From Hormiphora californensis (lineage: Eukaryota; Ctenophora; Tentaculata; Cydippida; Pleurobrachiidae), in assembly GCA_020137815.1 (NCBI GenBank), contig CM035361.1:988524-1052523 (forward strand): a stretch of DNA of 64,000 nt, read 5' to 3'. Made by a program: the position numbers and the translations under genes. Of the stretch, positions 54,652-64,000 are shown piece after piece; the first letter of the stretch is position 1, and the number at the start of each line of letters is the position of its first letter. The notes beneath the pieces are model-generated. The model worked only from the letters and a program-made list of their open reading frames with translations. It was not told the DNA's origin and did not search any database.

Positions 54652-57600
54652 TCAAAACATGCTGATTTCCGATAGTAATCTCTCACACTCCTTAATAACG
54701 TCAGGTTGCTCGACGTGTAGGGCACTCATTCTGATTCTGATAAAGGGGGGATGTTAGTTACTTGAAAATATGATTGTATGTATAATATAATAGTTAAGTT
54801 TGTTGATAATTGAACTAACTGAGGCTGAAGGATATTACAAGGGGGGGGGGACACGAAAACGTTTTGTGCACGTTACATGTTACAAAATGTTACGTATCAA
54901 CCCCCCACCTCTATTGCCCTTCTCATTACCTAGTTTCATCATTCCAAGTCTCCAGTTTCCCTCGGATCTTCATCGTAAACTTGTCAAACAGGGGAGTATC
55001 TAATGCCCTCTCGTAAGCCTCCTCGTCACTCTCTTTCAAGGCCCCCAATTCTGAAGAAGTCTTCCCGAGGAGCTTCTCAGCACTTTCTTGGAACAGTGTG
55101 ATCCATTCCACCCCGCTGGCGTCGGCAAATTTAGCGTTCATCATGAGTCGGTGGTCAAAGTTCGGGTAGCTTCGGTTACATTTTTCACATCTGTACTCGC
55201 TTTCTCCCTCTTGGGTCACCTGCGGAGGGGGGAGCCGGGATTATAGGACGGGATTTAGTGGACGGTGGCGGGATTATAGAACGGGATTTGCTGAACTCTG
55301 GCGGGATTAGTGTTACTATCTACACTGCTATATTGTCTTGGGATGAAGTGCAAGTGCTTCTAGTACAAAAATGACCTTGTGTTAAAATCAGAAAAAGTGG
55401 TAAAAAACCCGGAAATTAAAACGGGATTAAAACCATCCTCTTTCGCAACTAAAATAATAACATCTTTTCATTATAGGCCAGTCATTTTTTGTCATTTTGG
55501 GCCCGTTTGGTGAACTGAGACATAACAAAGGTTTTCCACTTGTATTGTACTCCTATGGGGTCCTAGAAACACCAAAAAAATCGTTCACTCCAACCGAGGT
55601 GAAGAAAGTGCCCAAAATGGCCACGCCCTTTTTGCCTGTATTTTCAGCCTTGACCAAAAATAGCAACTTTGCTTTGGATTGGAGTAGAAACGTAAATGGG
55701 GGCACTAAAATGTGTAGAATGAGCAGCAGAATCGATTGGTACCAAGCAGAAGTCGCTATCTCATCAGGTTCGAGAGATAATTGGATAATTAGGTATGCGC
55801 ATAACCGTTTTTGAGCCATATGGCTATAGCCGCTCAGGAGCGGTTTCAGAAATTTTGCTTCACAGGAGCTTGTTCAGCATATAAAATTTAGTGGGGGTAA
55901 CAAATATGAAGTTTTTATCGCATAAGGTCAATGAGTTATTCAACTTTAAAGATCGAAAAATGGGTGTAAAAAGTCGAAATTTGGTCATTTTCCTTCATTT
56001 TACCCTCATTTTTCGATCTTTAAAGTTGAATAACTCATTGACCTTATGCGATAAAAACTTCATATTTGTTACCCCCACTAATTTTTATATGCTGAACAAG
56101 CTCCTGTGAAGCAAAATTTCTGAAACCGCTCCTGAGCGGCTATAGCCATATGGCTCAAAAACGGTTATGCGCATACCTAATTATCCAATTATCTCTCGAA
56201 CCTGATGAGATAGCGACTTCTGCTTGGTACCAATCGATTCTGCTGCTCATTTTACACATTTTAGTGCCCTCATTTACGTTTCTACTCCAATCCAAAGTTG
56301 CTATTTTTGGTCAAGGCTGAAAATACAGGCAAAAAGGGCGTGGCCATTTTGGGCACTTTCTTCACCTCGGTTGGAGTGAACGATTTTTTTGGTGTTTCTA
56401 GGACCCCATAGGAGTACAATGCAAGTGGAAAACCTTTGTTATGTCTCAGTTCACCAATTAAGCAAAAAGTGACTGGCCTATTACCTTTTTATTGCAGTCC
56501 GCACTGGGGCATGCCTTGTACATACAGTTGTCCTTCTTAAGGAAGGTCAGTACACACGTGTTGGAGAAATACTCAGGTTTAGCTTCACTGATGGAAGCCT
56601 TGGCATCAACAAATGATTTCACTGCAGTCTCCATACTACCTCCACCACCACCCTGACTGCCTGGGGAGAGGGGAAGTGAGATAATGAGAGAGAGAGGGGA
56701 AGACGGGGAGGAGGGGTTATACAACTGGGAGAGGAGGGGAGGAGTGGGGTTATACTACCTCCACCACCGCCCTGACTGCCTGGGGGAGGGAGTCGAGTGA
56801 AATAATGAGGGGAAGATATCTGACTGCCTGGGAGAAGGAGTGATGTTATTATCTAGAGACTAGATGGGAGGAAGGGGGTCTCCATACTACCTCCACCACC
56901 ACCTTGACTGCCTGGGAGAGGAAGGGGGTTATAAAATGGAAGAGAAGGAGAGGGGTTACAAAATTGGAGAGAAGGAAGGGAAGGAACTAGGAAGGGGGTT
57001 ACAAAATGGGAGAGGAACCACCCTGACTGCCTGGGGGAGGGAGGAAGGGGCCCCTAGGGGGTTATTATGGGGGGGGGGGCTTATTATGAGAGGGAAGGAG
57101 TCAGGAGTGGGGTTATACATGGGAGGGAAGGAGGGAAGGAAGGGGGTGGGAGAGGACTGAGGAGGGGGAAGTTTGTTGTAAGATGACTGAGATACTAGCT
57201 CCCCCTCTCATGGGGGGGGGGGGGGGGGTAAGAAAAAGGGGTTTGCAATGTGATAGAAATCAGTAACCCTGCTTTATACTCACCAGTCATTTGCCGGACA
57301 TCCTGGTTCCTTCCCTCCTTCATATACCATCCCTTCAACTCGTGAGAGTGCTGCGTGTCAGGGTTCACCATGAGTGTAGAATTGAAGCTCACAGAAACTG
57401 TTCTCCCTCCAAAATCACTGACTTTGGCTCCCTTTACAGCTACAACGGGCTCTGGAAGACTGTTATCGAAGTTGATAGCGTCATTTCCCCACAGAGTGAG
57501 GTTTATCGCAGCACCCGATTTGTCCTGGATTTTTATCTCTCGTTTGGTTAGTTCTTTGCCCGCCCTAGGAATTGAAACAATTGTTATTGGTGAAAGAGAT

Positions 57601-60600
57601 CATTTCGATGGTACCCCACGATATGAATCCATTCTAAGCTCACTCACTAAGAGTTCTACAAAACTACTCATTTTTGAGATTGTAGATACTCCTATCCCCT
57701 AATGTTTTCTACAACATCTATGTTGAAAACTAAGCTCACTTTGAGGTGATGTTGGTAACTTCACTAATCTGGGTAGCAACACCAGCAATATCCACAAAGG
57801 CATTGGGTTCCACTTTATCAATGTCCGCAATCTGGGTATAGTTCATCCTAACCTGGAGGGAATAGAGTTGAATTACCGGGTTGATCAGGGGAAAGGGTTT
57901 TGCTTGGTTACGAAGTTACCCCTTGCCAGCGCGCGAAGGTCTCCCGGCGACCTGAGAGTGTGAGGTGTCTTCGATACCAAGGGTTTTGCCCGGTATATAA
58001 CGGGTCAAATACCGTTAATTTTCTATATCAAGGGGAGTTTATCCTCCCAGTAGATCGCGATCGATCGGGGTTTCGGTAAATCAGGGCCCGGTAAATCGGG
58101 GTCCAACTGTACACATGTGAGACTTGATCTGAGTTGGCTGAATTACAAAAACTTATCATCATCCTCACCTCGGGCACGGAGTCATCGTCCTCAGCTCTCA
58201 CAATACTAGTATCATTGGTCATCTGCATTTCGTAGTCGTTTTTAACGTTAGTATACTGTTTGTTGGCTGTTTTCAGGTTACACCTGCTGATGTAGTACAC
58301 TTTTCCTTGTTCGACAACGTTGTAGAACCTGTCAACCGCTTCTGTGAATCCTGTGAGAGGGAGGAAGGGGTGTGAATCCTGTGGGAGGGGGACGGGGTGT
58401 GGATCCTGTGGGAGGGAGAAAGGGGTGTGGATCCTGTGGGAGGGAGAAAGGGGTGTGGATCCTGTGGGAAGGAGGGAGGGGTGTGGATCCTGTGGGAAGG
58501 AGGGAGGGGTGTGGATCCTGTGGGAGGGAGAAAGGGGTGTGGATCCTGTGAGAGGGAGGAAGGGGTGTGAATCCTGTGGGAGGGGGACGGGGTGTGGATC
58601 CTGTGGGAGGGAGAAAGGGGTGTGGATCCTGTGGGAGGGAGAAAGGGGTGTGGATCCTGTGGGAAGGAGGAAGGGGTGTGGATCCTGTGGGAAGGAGAAA
58701 GGGGTGTGGATCCTGTGGGAAGGAGAAAGGGGTGTGGATCCTGTGGGAAGGAGGGAGGGGTGTGGATCCTGTGGGAAGGAGAAAGGGGTGTGGATCCTGT
58801 GGGAAGGAGGGAGGGGTGTGGACAGAGGGTCGAGCAAGGCAATCACATGTCTATTCGATGTCGTTCTCCGTGTGGAACGAAACGAAAGAAGACTATGGTC
58901 TATACAAGAAGAAATATATAAGAAACTGTTTCTTTAGATCTGCCCTAAAATTGAAGAGTTCTCTTACCAGTGCATCTGATTTCCCCACTCTCGTCACACA
59001 GCTCCATGGAAAACAACTTTCCCTCCCCCCGGGCATTTGACCATGTCCTAATATCAGACTTCTTTGAAACTCTACCGGGAGAGAAAACTTTTAAAGCTTT
59101 CTTGCAAAAGAAAATGGTAAACCCCTTACAAATATTTGACCCTTATAGTTTTAAGAAAATGGTTAACTTTCCCCAAAAACCCTTAGTGCATTATTACTTC
59201 AACACAGCCGACTGTACTGCAGTCGGACCCCGATTTATCGGGGAAAAGGGCTTTCCCCGGTAAATCGGGGTTCCGGTAAATCGGAGCCCGGTAATTCGGG
59301 GTCCGACTGTACACACAACTCACCTTGCCTTGATAAGCCATTTGTTCTGGTAAGGGTTGAGAGATGTGATGGGTTGGACTTGGGACGCTGAGGGAGTCAT
59401 ACCTACCAGGCCCCCTGGAAGGGAGGGAGGGTTAGGGAAGTGTCAGCAAACCAAAAGTAGGGGGATTGTGAGCCTAGTTCACACAGTTTTGAATCATCGG
59501 TTCTGATCCAGATTCCCGGTTGTTTGAAAATATGCTGTAATCTGTATGGATTTAAACAGGTTCAAATCCTGTTTAAGTCCATACAGATCTAAGTTCAGTT
59601 TTTGCTTACCAGTTGAGCCATTTCGCATTTGCGGAGAGGTCATGTTGTTGTTGTTGTGTGTTGGAGCTGGAACCTCCTCTTTCACTGTCGCGGGATCCAG
59701 CTTTGTAGGTTCTCCTGGAATTAATTATTTGATTAATTATTCAATTAATTAATTAATTAAATAATAATCCAACTGATGTTTAGTAGACTCGCCTCCTATC
59801 TGTTATAATTTAGTGTTATCTCATTTTGGTTAACCAAGTGGGAATCAGGTGACATGACAGAAAAAACCAACTAACCGATTTTAGCATCAAGTTGTTCAAG
59901 GACAGTAAACCCAACAATGATCAGGGCCTTCCGCCCCTCATTGACACGCTGTATGTGACTGTTATCGACTCTAATCACTGCAAACTTCTGAACTTCTCCC
60001 TTCAGCTGTACAGGGGGATTTGAGTCATTATATGAGCAGGTAGCAGATTCAACTTACCCTAGTTACCCTACTCCCTAGTGCAAGATTTCGATCAGCTAAT
60101 TTATACAAAACTTGGGTTATTGTTAAACTTGGGTTATTGTCGTTTACGCGGTACGCCATTCAAATTATCATGTTGAAAGTTGAAATTAAACGTCTTCTTA
60201 GAGCCTTAATTAACGAAACTTCATCTTAGATAGATGCTAGATGTACATACCTTGTTTGCACATTCCTCCCCAATGAAGATTGATGTCGTCACATACATCC
60301 CATCACTCAGGAGTACTTTGTATCGCTGAGAATCACTACCTGAAAAGGGGGGGGGGGTTGAATAAACTGATTTTAATCCAACAAATAACAAATTAGATAA
60401 CATTATCGTCCGGTGAATCGAGAAGATCATCGAAACCCTGTGAACTGACTGAGCTGACGACTGACGACAGTTGTTATTTTCCCTGATAAACTTTTTATAC
60501 CACATTCAGACGGCCCCGGTTCGGAGAGGCCCTCTTTTTGAGACAATGACGAACTTGGTTACGAAGTCACCCCTACTACGCTGGGGGACCACTACGCTGC

Positions 60601-60845
60601 TCATCCGGGCCCCGGGAGCTCGCGAAGAGGAGTAATTTCAGTACCACATGATATACACTTACTTTGCCTAGCTAGACTGTGTTTCGCGTGACCCTTCTTT
60701 ACAAATGTAAAGGAGGGTTAGAACATAACTTACTAGGATCAGCAGTGATACGAGATGCATTGATTTGGCAAATAGGATGAAATCCACTAAGATCGGTCAT
60801 CTCAAAGAAACGCCTGATGGCCCCCTCTGTTAGCTTTGTTGGCAT
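54652..60845 (-). CDS. RPA1: Replication protein A 70-kDa DNA-binding subunit
   Basis: Twelve minus-strand exons: 60845-60734 (ATG), 60339-60251, 60005-59876, 59714-59610, 59414-59324, 59071-58968, 58350-58169, 57852-57740, 57564-57284, 56660-56485, 55219-54930, 54736-54652 (TGA). They total 1758 nt, giving 585 residues (human 616), with every phase matching. Parts in order: N-terminal OB fold ([26 protein letters not shown]), Asn/Pro linker, DBD-A ([45 protein letters not shown]), DBD-B (ITLTLWGND-like block; [14 protein letters not shown]), and DBD-C with a zinc ribbon (ACPSADC ... YRCEKC). The last motif, [13 protein letters not shown], is typical. RPA coats single-stranded DNA in replication, repair and recombination, as a trimer with RPA2 and RPA3. 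Introns hold a foldback element and several repeats. Only 372 bp separate its start codon from the EXOC6 stop. Confidence 0.97.
55476..56478. mobile_element. 1.0-kb near-perfect palindromic element in RPA1 intron 10
   Basis: Begins GGCCAGTCATTTTTTGTCAT and ends with its near complement (gactggcc at 56471-56478); TA at 55474-55475 and 56479-56480. Two arms of about 490 bp meet with almost no spacer near 55990. It starts 6 bp after the donor of RPA1 exon 10 (56485), and the flanking TA supplies donor positions +5 and +6. Confidence 0.88.
56635..57040 (-). repeat. Duplicated splice-acceptor minisatellite in RPA1
   Basis: The first 25-30 bases of RPA1 exon 10 with its acceptor (minus sense cccag|gcagtcagggtggt) recur, whole or partial, at about 56755-56790, 56819-56835, 56883-56925 and 57016-57040 in the preceding intron, separated by GA-rich text. 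Confidence 0.8.
58040..58112. mobile_element. Partial pogo-like MITE
   Basis: Right half only: ccggtaaatcggggtccaac followed by tgta. It ends 57 bp downstream of the RPA1 exon 7 donor (58169). Confidence 0.6.
58353..58820 (+). repeat. 28-bp minisatellite
   Basis: About 16 copies of ggatcctgtgggagggagaa+aggggtgt, each with a BamHI-type GGATCC, starting 3 bp beyond the acceptor of RPA1 exon 7. Variants alternate gggagggag and gggaaggag. The 28-bp period is not divisible by three, and long frames on both strands are artefacts. Confidence 0.95.
59220..59309. mobile_element. Pogo-like MITE (90 bp)
   Basis: CAGTCGGACCCCGATTTATC on the left and gtaattcggggtccgactg on the right. Right TA present; left flank is tg. 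It ends 15 bp downstream of the RPA1 exon 5 donor (59324). Confidence 0.75.
59531..59588. repeat. Hairpin
   Basis: tctgtatggatttaaacagg pairs with cctgtttaagtccatacaga around a short loop, 20 bp beyond the RPA1 exon 4 donor (59610). Confidence 0.85.
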
Positions 60846-61094
60846 GGTGTCTGACTACTACTAATGGGAGGGTTAAAACTAGTCAATATAATTTATGTGG
60901 TTTTAGGAGTGTTAATCAGATTAGTGTTAATTATCAAATTAGGAGACTACAAACAAAGAGTTTCATAAAGAGTTTTGTAAAGAAAGAAAACAACAATAAA
61001 TCACAAAATTTATACAAAATTCACACACACGCAATATTTTGAAGAAGAAGCCTTTACAGCGATATATCAAAAACCAGTTCATTAATTATATCTC

Positions 61095-61160
61095 CAGTCG
61101 GACCCCGATTTACCGGACAAAACCCTTTCCCAACCATCCCGGTAAATCGGGGTCCGACTG
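61095..61160. mobile_element. Pogo-like MITE between EXOC6 and RPA1
   Basis: 66 bp, CAGTCGGACCCCGATTTACC to its complement ending ggtccgactg, followed by TA. It lies in the 372-bp spacer that must hold the EXOC6 3' end and the RPA1 promoter. Confidence 0.8.
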
Positions 61161-61217
61161 TATTATAGAGATGAGGCTCATACAATAACCCGGTAGCCTA
61201 CTAAAAAATACACCCTG

Positions 61218-64000
61218 CTAAAAGTTCAAGTTAGTCCTGCTAAGTTTCCGTGCTAAAAGTGTTGGCGTACTGCTTCCATCGTTGTTGCCAGCGTGCTCGA
61301 GAGAACGTAGCTTTTTAATTACCGCCTCCAACAACTGTGTCATCTCTTTCTCGTTCTTATTCTGCAGTGGAGATAATTAATAATTAATACTAATGAGATC
61401 ATGCATGATGCAGCAGTTAGAATTGTGAGAGTCCGGTCAGTCATGAATCTGTATAAATAGTCAGTCATGAAGTTACCTGTGTAAATGCTTTAAAAGAGAA
61501 CCGTTGTCGATCTTTGGGAAGGAATCTCTCCAATATTGAAGCTAGCACCTGGGAACAAATGGTTGTTATTCGGTAAGCACTTGAAAAACAGTTTTGCTTG
61601 AGTTAGTTTGCCTCTAGCACGATCCTAGTCGATTCACTAAGAATTCTTAAGTAAAACCAAAGGATGACCTGATTCAAACTAAAAATGTGTCGAGTATGTA
61701 AACAAGAAAAAGGGTGTATAGCTGGGGACCTTAGCTGATATAGAGGGGTCACGTGTGATGAGACTCATTGTCCAGAGACCAGGAACCGACCGAGTCAGAA
61801 AATACTGGTCCCTGATTGGCTGATAACCAGTCACGTGACCTAAATAACGAGTTCTGATTGGTTTTTTTATTTGTGTCGGTCTCACCTCTGGATTGACAGT
61901 TTTAGCTCTCTGCCCAGGTTGGTATTCTGCAATGTATTTATCGTACTCTCCTTGCTTTATCAAATTAATCAAATTCCGTAATGACTGACCGGGAGGGATT
62001 TGGGATAAAAATTAAACAATTGAGAAAAAGTGCAGGGTATATTTGTCACCATGGTAACCCATCTAAGTGTACACTGGAAAGTGAAAAATGTGACCCTGAT
62101 ACTTGATGATCACCGATCACTGCACTGATCACTGATCAGTCTTTCTGGTTTCCTAACCGGGCCGGTGGAGTACCTCTCCAACTAGTGAGTAGTGATCAGC
62201 TCATTAGTGTACACTGTACTACACTGTACAGTGCAACTCAACATGATCTCTCTAGCTCTGATTTCAACTAAATTATCACAAACTCTCAACTCTCTAGCTC
62301 TAATTTCAACTAAATTATCACAAACCTATACCTGTATTGGAATGAGAAGTTTAATTTCTGACACCCCAGCTACTGGTGAGTCCAAAGCGAACCCTTCGTA
62401 GGCTATCACATCCTGGTCCAGTATGTCCAGTGCTACCCGTGTCATCTGAATGGAGTGTTATTACATGGTTGTTGTGATGATAGTGACGATTTAGTGGCAG
62501 GATTTTTTTCTCCCGATATAGGAAATTAACATTGGGCAACATTTTTTGACCCCGATTTAGTGGACACCCCGATTTAGTGGACAAATCCCTTTCCCCCGAG
62601 GATGCCACTAAATCGAGGTCCGACTGTACCAACCATTGCACTGTTTACTGAACTGTGACGTCACACAGAGGGGTGTGACGTCACGGAATTGAACAAATGC
62701 CAACTAAAACTTGCCAGTCTTGTCTTACTTCGCGAACTGTGCTAACTTGAATTAGCTGGTCTCTGCTGGAAGTGATGTAAAACTAGTACCTGTGTAATAG
62801 AGGGGTCAATAAAGATGTCGTATAGTTTCTTGGAGATGTGGTTACCGGCTGCCTCACATGATCCAATCGCTACGTTCTGCTCCAACTATGTGAGAGATAA
62901 AGATTACAACTCTCCGGCATTTAACATGTTTAAGTGATCTTTATTTTTAGCGCCATCGCAGCTTGTACTTCAATGTTCATATTTTCAATAGTTTTTATTG
63001 GAGACAGCACAAACAAGTTGGTAACTTGGTAATGAAATTACCCCTCTGCGCTAGCTCACGGAGGGGTAATAATATCGCTTGTACGGCGGGAAAAAAATTC
63101 CTGTGTCCAAACTACAAAATAGAAAGTTCTAATTTTTTGAACATACCGAGGAAATTGTCTGAGCTACCATTACATACCGGAATTTTTCGATATTTTGGCC
63201 ATTAACACTGTTTTTGTTTTTGGAAAACTATGAAGATGCTGGAATTTGGCTACAAAAAGCTTCAGAAATGTGCAAAATGCCATTCCAAAGGTATTAGAGG
63301 TGGATTCATTGATAACTAAGCTATATTCGAGTCAGAATAAATTCCACAAGATTGGAATTTTATGCCCATATAAGGAGTTATGCGACACACCTCTGTTGTT
63401 AAACATGTGGTGGAATCGCTACCGGTCGTTACTTTCTGTAGAATTCAGGTCCTGGTTACTATACAAACTAGTACCATACGTTTTAGATAGGTTTTAGACA
63501 AGTTTTCGATAACTTTTCATGAGAAGGTCCTGTAAATTTTCATTTTTAGGTAGGCGGTATTGTCACCCCTATATGCAATAATAGGGGTGACTTCGTAACC
63601 AAGTTGGTAACGAAATTACCCCTCTACATTGCGATAGTAAGGCACGTTTTAGCGTGCCCGCAATGTAGGGGTAATTGCGTTACCAAACAAACAAGAGAAC
63701 ATCTAAAACACCTGAAAATACAGTTTCCAAATACCTGTGTGAACGTTTTGAAGGTGTTTTTCAGGTAGTTCAGTAGGTCGTTCATGTAATCCGAGGGGTA
63801 CTCCCGGGCTTCTGTTGTCATCCAGTTGTACCTGAGAAAGTGCCCATATATGGTGTTGTTTCTCACAGGGAGTGTGACCATATATGGTGCTGTTTGTGAC
63901 TATATATGGTGCTGTTTGTGACCATATATGGTGCTGTTTGTCAAGTGACAGGGAATAAACAGTTAGTTATTATGTACCTGGTTGTTTTACCGCTGACGTG
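61218..64000 (-). CDS. EXOC6: Exocyst complex component 6 (Sec15), C-terminal part
   Basis: Minus-strand exons: 64000-63978 (partial, continues off the window), 63831-63735, 62885-62790, 62445-62332, 61984-61886, 61548-61477, 61361-61218 (TAG). Phases agree throughout. Recognised blocks: RYNWMTTEAREYPSDYMNDL-LNYLKNTFKTFTQ, EAAGNHISKKLYDIFID, RVALDILDQDVIAYEGFA, LRNLINLIKQGEYDKYIAEY, KTVNPEVLASILERF and EKEMTQLLEAVIKKLRSL. They line up in order with the C-terminal helical-bundle region of Sec15. In other animals this subunit binds active Rab11/Sec4-type GTPases and tethers secretory vesicles to the plasma membrane. The final 20 residues (SSTPTLLARKL...) are a lineage-specific Ser/Thr tail. MITEs occupy most introns. 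Confidence 0.9.
61780..61881. mobile_element. 109-bp hAT-like MITE, copy 4 (right end truncated)
   Basis: Starts CAGGAACCGACCGAGTCAGA; the right end stops at gtgtcggtc, lacking the last 8 bases of the family. The missing end coincides with the EXOC6 donor (AGAG|gtgaga at 61886), so the element abuts intron position +5. Confidence 0.8.
62485..62626. mobile_element. Pogo-like MITE, degenerate left end
   Basis: The right end taaatcgaggtccgactg is followed by TA. Internal cacccc gatttagtgg repeats match the copy at 12690. The left end is diverged. Confidence 0.7.
63018..63686. mobile_element. Small hAT-like MITE hosting the second 578-bp copy
   Basis: Outer element ttggtaa[insert]cgaaattacccctctac ... 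gtaggggtaattgcgttaccaa. It has a hairpin centre (gcacgttttagcgtgc) and flanks containing CAAACAAG on both sides. It ends 49 bp from the EXOC6 donor at 63735. Confidence 0.8.
63025..63602. mobile_element. 578-bp MITE, copy 2 (nested)
   Basis: Same length as, and nearly identical to, 40216-40793. Flanked by an 8-bp duplication GTTGGTAA (63017-63024 and 63603-63610) made from the end of the host MITE. Confidence 0.92.

Noticed and set aside
55497-55819. Pairs of 88-105-residue frames
   Set aside because: They are the two strands of a palindromic element, not genes.
58353-58820. CRISPR-like regular array
   Set aside because: Units are contiguous with no unique spacers, in a eukaryotic intron.
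58028-58937. Frames of 189-272 residues with regular HRIHTPFS or [10 protein letters not shown] repeats
   Set aside because: Products of the 28-bp intronic minisatellite. The 272-residue frame only happens to include RPA1 exon 7.

Overview
The window is nuclear DNA from an animal. Genes are split into many short exons with GT-AG introns, and the recognisable products are animal housekeeping proteins. The organism is most likely an early-branching or otherwise compact, TE-rich invertebrate such as a sponge; that is an inference from compactness, protein content and MITE load, and no diagnostic gene proves it. Coding exons were found by joining conserved protein segments across splice sites. 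For five multi-exon genes (RPA1, PRA1/RABAC1, TMEM272-like, DYNLT1 and the nested secreted protein) the summed exon lengths are exact multiples of three.

Layout. 0.7-10.5 kb (+): a cytohesin-type ARF exchange factor (Sec7 then PH) with a middle segment not found. Nested antisense inside it (4.5-7.0 kb, -) is a complete five-exon secreted protein with two related domains of unknown function. 13.4-23.0 kb (-): a PPP1R37-like leucine-rich protein with an RVxF-like motif; several of its exons probably fall in a 3.7-kb block of apparently corrupt homopolymer sequence (17.7-21.4 kb). 24.1-24.6 kb (-): dynein light chain Tctex-type 1. 24.8-33.4 kb: a repeat domain with interlocked inverted repeats, a 4.4-kb foldback structure carrying a dead LINE, and Penelope-like retroelement remains. 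33.7-37.7 kb (-): a TMEM272-like four-pass membrane protein, head-to-head with the PRA1 family Rab acceptor at 37.9-39.5 kb (+). 41.6-53.0 kb (-): an unrecognised 612-residue protein with a Cys-rich motif, with a THAP-domain exon that could serve as an alternative first exon. 54.7-60.8 kb (-): complete RPA1 (replication protein A large subunit). 61.2-64.0 kb (-): the C-terminal part of exocyst subunit EXOC6/Sec15, running off the right edge.

Introns and spacers are packed with microsatellites (mostly CT/GA), minisatellites, foldback elements and MITE families. Recognisable families include pogo-like elements with CAGTCGGACCCCG ends, 109-bp hAT-like elements with CAGGAACCGACCG ends, 578-bp elements with 8-bp duplications, and one mariner-like element. 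The most striking structural pattern is that many insertions sit immediately downstream of 5' splice sites; in one case the 8-bp target duplication contains the donor itself.

The genes do not form one pathway. Three of them (cytohesin, PRA1, EXOC6) act in ARF/Rab vesicle traffic, which is probably coincidence. No tRNA, rRNA, CRISPR array or bacterial operon was seen.
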